Assembly: GCA_016867255.1 (NCBI GenBank)
Contig: VGKB01000033.1
Location: forward strand, 1-8,780
DNA from: Candidatus Moraniibacteriota bacterium
GTDB lineage: Bacteria; Patescibacteriota; Minisyncoccia; CAIUEV01
DNA: 8,780 nucleotides
Reading direction: 5' to 3'
The notes under the pieces are model-generated. The model was not told the DNA's origin and searched no databases. It saw only the letters and a program-made list of their open reading frames with translations. Made by a program: the position numbers and the translations under genes. Below, in pieces: positions 4,854-8,780 of this stretch (positions are counted from its first letter, which is position 1; every line of letters starts with the position of its first letter).

Positions 4854-5984
4854 GTGAGAATACTTCTTACCGGCGGCGGGACCGGAGGCCACCTGTTTCC
4901 CCTTCTCTCCGTGGCGGAAGCGATAAAAAAAGAATCAAGCGAACCAATTGAATTTTTGTATCTTGGCCCCTGTAATAAATTTTCTGACGCGATACTAAAA
5001 CAAAATGGGATAAAGACAAAAAATGTCTTGACGGCCAAGTGGCGGCGCTATTTTTCCTTGCTTAATTTAGTGGACGCCATCAAACTTCCTTTTGGTATTA
5101 TCCAAGCGCTTGCCAAAGTGCTTCTCTTTATGCCGGATGTGGTTTTCTCTAAAGGGGGTTACGGTAGCGTGCCGGTGGTAATCGCGGCGAGAATTTATTG
5201 GATCCCGATTGTGATTCATGAATCAGACGCCGTTCCCGGTCGAGCTAACCGCTTTATGGAACACTTATCCGATGCCATCGCCGTTTCTTACAAGATGACG
5301 GAAAACTATACCAATCCGGTAAAGACGTTTTTCAGCGGCAATCCCGTGAGGGAAAAAATTTTAGGCCAGGACGTGGAAAGGGCTAAAGCGGCTTTGGGAA
5401 TAAAGACTGAAAAACCGACTCTCTTGATTCTGGGCGGCAGCCAAGGAGCTCAAAATCTAAACGAAGTAATAGCGAAAATATTACCGCGATTGCTTAACAC
5501 TTACGAGGTAATTCACCAATGCGGTGAAAACAATTACGAGGAGACTAAAAATTTGGCCGGCCAGGCCGGAGTGAAAATTGGCCGGGAAGGATATTATCTT
5601 TTTCCTTTCTTAAGCGACGCGAAAGAGGAAGTGAAAAATGCTCTTGCGGCAGCCGACTTGGTGCTCTCCCGGGCAGGAGCTTCAGCTGTTGCGGAAATCG
5701 CGGCTTACAAAAAACCGAGTATTTTGGTGCCGCTTCGTGGTTCGGCTAACGATCATCAGCTCCATAATGCTTTTGAAGTGGCTAAAGAAGGAGGAGCGAT
5801 GGCGCTAAAAGAGGAAAATATGACTCCGGAACTACTGCTTGGGAAAATTGATATTTTGATGAACGATGCGCCTCTCCGCAAGACAATGGGCGAGAAGGCC
5901 TACGCTTTTTATTATCCCGATGCGGCCAAAATAATCGCCCAATCGGTATTGAAGTTGGGAAACAAAGAAAAACTCAGAGATTAA
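4854..5984 (+). CDS. murG: MurG, lipid II-forming N-acetylglucosaminyltransferase
   Basis: Transfers GlcNAc from UDP-GlcNAc to lipid I, making lipid II on the inner face of the membrane, the last cytoplasmic step of peptidoglycan synthesis. At 376 aa it is full length with the GT-B double-Rossmann fold. The first glycine loop is GGGTGGH at residues 7-13. The block SKGGYGSVPV lies at 99-108 and HESDAVPG at 122-129. GGSQGA is at 194-199, and the donor-binding block SRAGASAVAEIAA at 272-284 carries the glutamate expected to hold the ribose. NDHQLHNA is at 299-306. The family usually has HEQN in the second block; here it is HESD, so the asparagine is aspartate. The GTG start gives (M)RILLTGGGTGGH, the exact family N-terminus. 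No SD is visible before it. Separation from rplU is 79 nt. Confidence 0.97.
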   Translation: MRILLTGGGTGGHLFPLLSVAEAIKKESSEPIEFLYLGPCNKFSDAILKQNGIKTKNVLTAKWRRYFSLLNLVDAIKLPFGIIQALAKVLLFMPDVVFSKGGYGSVPVVIAARIYWIPIVIHESDAVPGRANRFMEHLSDAIAVSYKMTENYTNPVKTFFSGNPVREKILGQDVERAKAALGIKTEKPTLLILGGSQGAQNLNEVIAKILPRLLNTYEVIHQCGENNYEETKNLAGQAGVKIGREGYYLFPFLSDAKEEVKNALAAADLVLSRAGASAVAEIAAYKKPSILVPLRGSANDHQLHNAFEVAKEGGAMALKEENMTPELLLGKIDILMNDAPLRKTMGEKAYAFYYPDAAKIIAQSVLKLGNKEKLRD

Positions 5985-6021
5985 TAAAAAGAGCAAAGTT
6001 TCAAAAAACAAAGTACTTTTT

Positions 6022-6453
6022 ATGATTAACAACAAGAATTTTCTCCGCCTCGCCGAAATTTTAATAGTAGTGTCACTATTCATTAGTGGCTTTATATTAT
6101 TCGCTTATGAGCGCCGGCAGAATAATCCCGACTACCAAAAGAGCTGGACGGCGTTTTATTTCGCGAATCCGGAGGAGCTCGGGGAAGGAGTGACGATAGA
6201 AAATCACCTTGGGACGGAAACGCTCTTTCGGATCTGCGTCGTGCCGGATAGTAATGACCTCATTGAACCGACGGATTTGAACTGCGATTTAGAGTCGGTT
6301 TTTTCCCTAAGGGAAGAAAATCTTTCTGCCGGCGCCTCGAAAAACTGGCGGTTTCCCGTGCCGGAGAAGCCCGGAAAATATTGGGTAGCGGCAGAGTACA
6401 AGGACAAAGACAATGTCTTAAAGAACAAAGATTTATCTTTTCAGATTAAGTAA
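6022..6453 (+). CDS. Small membrane-anchored protein with an outer beta-rich domain
   Basis: Protein of 143 aa. Residues 1-9 are a short polar start, about 10-29 form one hydrophobic helix (LAEILIVVSLFISGFILFAY), and 30-143 form a soluble domain, probably outside the cytoplasm. The domain has an Ig-like look: alternating strands, the phrase GVTIENHLGTETLFRICVV near residues 56-74, and PEKPGKYWVAAEYKD near the end. The style (FYFANPE, then IENHLG) recalls the DUF1616 family, but this is from memory and tentative. Cys72 and Cys88 could form a disulfide. The ATG has no SD; a palindrome AAAGTACTTT (6010-6019) sits just before it. It follows murG by 37 nt and is probably co-transcribed, which suggests a cell-envelope role. 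Function not known. Confidence 0.8.
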   Translation: MINNKNFLRLAEILIVVSLFISGFILFAYERRQNNPDYQKSWTAFYFANPEELGEGVTIENHLGTETLFRICVVPDSNDLIEPTDLNCDLESVFSLREENLSAGASKNWRFPVPEKPGKYWVAAEYKDKDNVLKNKDLSFQIK

Positions 6454-6458
6454 TCTGA
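6441..6458 (+). other. Short hairpin over the stop codon of the 6022-6453 gene
   Basis: TCAGATT (6441-6447) and AATCTGA (6452-6458) pair perfectly around AAGT, enclosing part of the TAA stop (6451-6453). A T-rich run starts only at about 6477, too far for a standard intrinsic terminator, so it may stabilise the 3' end or be a poor terminator. Confidence 0.4.
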
Positions 6459-6460
6459 AT

Positions 6461-6558
6461 GGTTACAAAACTCAACTTTTTTAATTTTTTGTATCTAGCT
6501 CGCCGTCTGCGGCGAAGCGACGCCCCACAAAAAAATTAAAATGAGGAGTTTCGTAACC
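6461..6558. repeat. 98-bp imperfect inverted repeat with an inner GC-rich hairpin
   Basis: The left arm 6461-6492 starts GGTTACAAAACTC and the right arm 6527-6558 ends GAGTTTCGTAACC. They match at about 25 of 32 positions, best at the outer 13 bp and the inner 8 bp. The spacer contains a perfect hairpin TCGCCG-TCTG-CGGCGA (6500-6515) that is far more GC-rich than its surroundings. Just outside the arms are TCTGAAT (6454-6460) and TCTAAAT (6560-6566), a possible degenerate target duplication offset by one base. It lies between convergent genes, encodes nothing, and looks like a small MITE-like or REP-like element, or a two-way transcription barrier. Confidence 0.7.
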
Positions 6559-6577
6559 GTCTAAATGTGAAATTTAA

Positions 6578-6599
6578 AATCTAGAATTTTGAATCTAGA
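6578..6599. repeat. Direct repeat AATCTAGA, period 14
   Basis: AATCTAGA occurs at 6578-6585 and 6592-6599, separated by ATTTTG. It lies in the AT-rich 3' flank of the minus-strand glycosyltransferase gene, between its stop and the large inverted repeat. Confidence 0.5.
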
Positions 6600-6613
6600 G
6601 AATAACTCAAAAC

Positions 6614-8500
6614 TTAATTAGATAGGTCGTTCCACACAAACCGGCACTCTGGCTTGGGCTTCTCTAAACATTTGCGTTTAGCTTTTACCGGATCAGCTAT
6701 TATGTTGCTACGGCGGAATTTCTTTTCTCTTTTCTTTGCTTCTCCCATTCCCTTTTCGGTAAGTTTAAGCTGGTAAGCGGTTAAAGTGCCAAATGATTTT
6801 TTGTCTGAAACTTGAAAAAGCTCGGGAATATCTTTGCGGAAGAAATCATTGGGATCGGTAGTGCTGGACACAGCAAAATAATGAGCGTTTTGCCAGGAGG
6901 GATTGCTGGAGAAATACCGCAGTTTCTCTTCACCCACGCTGTCTTCCAAAAGATACATTATTGGACGATAGAAGTAAGGCGGGGCCCAAATGAAGAGATA
7001 ATCTCTATTTTCTCCTTGCTGATATTTTTCTTTGATCCATTGTGAAATTTGAGTTTGTTGGCGCAGAGTGGTCGGATATCGCTCATTCCGATAAAATATC
7101 TGGTCTTCGGGGTAATTTTCTTTGTCAACAAGCTCGGCGCTGGCAAGGTTGTTGAAACTGGCATATTGGTTAACTAAATTGGAAATAAATAATATTATCA
7201 CCAGAGCCGCCGTAATTAGTTTTCCTTTTTTTGCACGATAAATTTTTCTAAGAAATAAACCGGCAATAATCCAGAAGGGCACCACCACAAAGAGATAAAA
7301 ACGCGGCCTCAAATTGAACGAAATTGAATAAAAAGCCCACCAGGGCACAATTACCCAGACAATAAGTAAAATTAGTAGCTCATATTCTCTTAGGTCCTTT
7401 TTTATTATTTTCCGAGATTGCGCCTGAGCGAAACTATTTTTGGTTTTTTGGCAGGCATAAAAGAGAAAGAATCCTCCTGCCGCGAGGAATAATATCGCGG
7501 CTGCGATGGTAGAGCCAAAGTTTTCTCGGCAATTATGGTCGCACAGCAGGTTTAGATTGGGGCGGGTGAGCACGGTTGGAAAGTATACTCCGCCGTTTCC
7601 GGTTATCACATTGTAAAAACCTTTAGGATAGACCGTAAGATTTTGGATTACCTTTTCGGGAAAGCTGTGAAAAACGTCTTTATCTTGTTTTTTTGAAATA
7701 GTGGCAAAAAACTCTTTTGTGTTAGCGCCGTTTGAGATATATTCATTGAGAATGACGGGCGTGTGGGTGGTCAGGATAACGGCAACGAATATTGCCAAAT
7801 CGCGGATCAGGGTGAGCGCTGTTCTTTTGAAATTATTTTTCTCAAATTTCCAAAGCCAAAGACAAAACGCCAGCGCGCTGATTGCTAAAATAATGGGCAA
7901 CGCAATAAACGCCTCAAAGTGCAGTTGGATTAAAAAGCCCGCTGACAAAGCGGAAAGAGCAATCCATAAAATGGATTTTTTGTTATTTTCTCTTCTAGAT
8001 TCCAGGTATTTAAGCCAGGCGTAGATCGTGGTTGTGGTAAAAAGCGGCATTAGATTAGGGTTCCAGCTGAAACGGTCGTAGGTAATAAGGAAGGTTGAAT
8101 TAACGGCTAAAACCGTAAGGACAAACGACCAGTTTCGGGTGAACAGCCGGCGGGCGAGCAGATAGAACATAGGCACAAAAGCGACACTGGCCAGAAGCTC
8201 AGGCAAAACAAAAACTATAGGATGGGCACTTCCGGCAATTTTAGCCAGTAAATACGTAAGGTAGTAGTACGCCGGACCGAGGCGCAGAAAGCTTCCTCCG
8301 GCGCGGGGTCCCAGCAAGGGCAGCTCGCCAATGCCTTTTTCCATAATATCCTTTATGAGATACGCGTCTCGGGCTTGATCCAACTGGAAGTGCAGCCAGT
8401 CAGCGAGATGAAATAAACGCAAAAACAAACCCCAAGCAATAATAAGGATTATGATTATTACTACTTTGTGTTTGATAAAAAATTCTTTTGTATACTGCAT
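6614..8500 (-). CDS. GT-C type membrane glycosyltransferase (PMT/ArnT-like)
   Basis: Polytopic membrane protein of 628 aa. I count about 11-12 hydrophobic segments: near residues 12-30, 72-90, 95-117, 124-142, 148-164, 176-192, 196-217, 231-251, 330-349, 373-391, 400-418 and 427-445. Residues 446-628 form a soluble C-terminal region, probably outside the cytoplasm. The first outer loop carries an acidic motif, DQARD (41-45), where GT-C enzymes keep the catalytic aspartate. QLHFEA (192-197) and RPRFYLFVVVPFW (398-410) also fit the PMT_2/GT39/GT83 superfamily. Such enzymes move a sugar from a polyprenyl-phosphate carrier to protein, lipid or glycan; donor and acceptor cannot be read here. The last 45 residues are very basic and contain Cys611 and Cys619. 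The ATG has no SD. It stands alone on the minus strand. Confidence 0.88.
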   Translation of the reverse strand: MQYTKEFFIKHKVVIIIILIIAWGLFLRLFHLADWLHFQLDQARDAYLIKDIMEKGIGELPLLGPRAGGSFLRLGPAYYYLTYLLAKIAGSAHPIVFVLPELLASVAFVPMFYLLARRLFTRNWSFVLTVLAVNSTFLITYDRFSWNPNLMPLFTTTTIYAWLKYLESRRENNKKSILWIALSALSAGFLIQLHFEAFIALPIILAISALAFCLWLWKFEKNNFKRTALTLIRDLAIFVAVILTTHTPVILNEYISNGANTKEFFATISKKQDKDVFHSFPEKVIQNLTVYPKGFYNVITGNGGVYFPTVLTRPNLNLLCDHNCRENFGSTIAAAILFLAAGGFFLFYACQKTKNSFAQAQSRKIIKKDLREYELLILLIVWVIVPWWAFYSISFNLRPRFYLFVVVPFWIIAGLFLRKIYRAKKGKLITAALVIILFISNLVNQYASFNNLASAELVDKENYPEDQIFYRNERYPTTLRQQTQISQWIKEKYQQGENRDYLFIWAPPYFYRPIMYLLEDSVGEEKLRYFSSNPSWQNAHYFAVSSTTDPNDFFRKDIPELFQVSDKKSFGTLTAYQLKLTEKGMGEAKKREKKFRRSNIIADPVKAKRKCLEKPKPECRFVWNDLSN

Positions 8501-8516
8501 TTTAGCATTTCAATGG

Positions 8517-8564
8517 ATTGTCATCCTGACTCCCCCGTCGCATGACGGAGCTTGGAGTGACAAT
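8517..8564. repeat. 48-bp interrupted palindrome upstream of the glycosyltransferase
   Basis: Outer arms ATTGTCA (8517-8523) and TGACAAT (8558-8564) are perfect, and a central CCGTC-GCAT-GACGG hairpin (8535-8548) is perfect. Between them ACTCC (8529-8533) can pair with GGAGT (8554-8558) in an alternative fold. TGTCATCCTGA-type ends resemble short intergenic palindromes that recur in many bacterial genomes. It lies 17 bp before the minus-strand start, so it would be in that gene's leader. Confidence 0.7.
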
Positions 8565-8577
8565 GCTACTTTGTATT

Positions 8578-8607
8578 TTTATCACAAACTTTCACTTCTG
8601 CCTTCAA
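8578..8607 (-). promoter_or_regulatory. Weak candidate promoter of the glycosyltransferase gene
   Basis: On the minus strand TTGAAG (8602-8607) is 18 bp from GATAAA (8578-8583). A promoter is expected here because a terminator lies just upstream and the gene needs its own transcript. The palindrome at 8517-8564 would then be in the leader. Confidence 0.25.
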
Positions 8608-8636
8608 ACGAAAACCGCTGGGATAAATCCAGCGGT
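8604..8636 (-). terminator. Intrinsic terminator of the gene entering from the right edge
   Basis: On the minus strand ACCGCTGG and CCAGCGGT form a perfect 8-bp stem with a 7-nt loop, followed by TTTCGTTT directly after the stem's last T. It lies 13 nt after the stop of the partial minus-strand frame. No T run follows on the plus strand. Confidence 0.65.
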
Positions 8637-8649
8637 ACGCATCACACAT

Positions 8650-8780
8650 TCATGGACGAAGATATTTCTCCTCAATGCTGTTCAATCCCAGCGCGGCTTC
8701 GAGCAAATCTCTCTGTCTGCTGTCAAGGACAGCGAGGAGAACTTGGTTGATAATGCGATCATTACGCAGACTCCGGCCTA
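8650..8780 (-). CDS. 3' end of an unrecognised minus-strand gene (partial)
   Basis: An open frame enters from the right edge and stops with TGA at 8650-8652. It has 42 visible codons and no start in the window. The visible C-terminus includes RNDRIINQVLLAVLDSRQR and ends LGLNSIEEKYLRP. It looks like an amphipathic helical end of a soluble protein. Support comes from the well-formed terminator 13 nt after the stop and a composition typical of a real protein. I do not recognise the family. Confidence 0.6.
   Translation of the reverse strand, partial: GRSLRNDRIINQVLLAVLDSRQRDLLEAALGLNSIEEKYLRP

Noticed and set aside
6010..6019. AAAGTACTTT palindrome before the 6022 gene as an operator
   Set aside because: Only 10 bp, in a 37-nt AT-rich operon gap with no promoter. 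Chance is the simpler reading.
8451..8750. Plus-strand frame of 99 codons at the right end
   Set aside because: It runs through the glycosyltransferase start, the palindrome and the terminator stem, and has no SD or family likeness. The minus-strand reading explains the region.

Overview
The gene content and style suggest a small-genome bacterium of the Candidate Phyla Radiation (Patescibacteria, Parcubacteria-like). This is inference and no marker in the window proves it. The support is: divergent but intact core genes rich in lysine codons, an rplU with no rpmA after it, ftsZ outside any dcw cluster, AT-rich intergenic stretches made of short repeats, and core genes with no Shine-Dalgarno (SD) sequence.

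Layout. Positions 1-304 hold no gene: two tandem copies of a 68-bp hairpin-forming repeat, an AT-rich low-complexity stretch, and a terminator for the leftward gene that follows. Positions 305-1393 are a divergent pair of unrecognised small genes (305-781 minus, 962-1393 plus). Both have near-perfect SD sequences, unlike every core gene here, and each has its own intrinsic terminator. The plus-strand terminator runs into the 3' end of cysS (1439-2863 minus, cysteinyl-tRNA synthetase).

A 208-bp AT-rich divergent spacer separates cysS from a rightward run: ftsZ (3072-4370, cell-division GTPase), rplU (4454-4774, ribosomal protein bL21), murG (4854-5984, lipid II synthesis) and a one-helix membrane protein with an outer domain (6022-6453). 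Gaps are 37-83 nt with no convincing internal terminator, so these four are probably co-transcribed, linking septum formation, ribosome assembly and peptidoglycan precursor synthesis. ftsZ, rplU and murG each have a short tandem repeat of a different unit length (14, 7 and 8 bp) in the leader.

A 98-bp imperfect inverted repeat with a GC-rich hairpin at its centre (6461-6558) lies at the convergent junction with a leftward GT-C type membrane glycosyltransferase (6614-8500). Upstream of that gene are a 48-bp palindrome, a minus-strand terminator, and the 3' end of another minus-strand gene (8650-8780) cut off by the window edge.

I found no CRISPR array, insertion sequence, tRNA, rRNA or recognisable defence system. 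The most unusual material is non-coding: the repeats and palindromes at gene boundaries, and the SD contrast between the unknown pair and the core genes.
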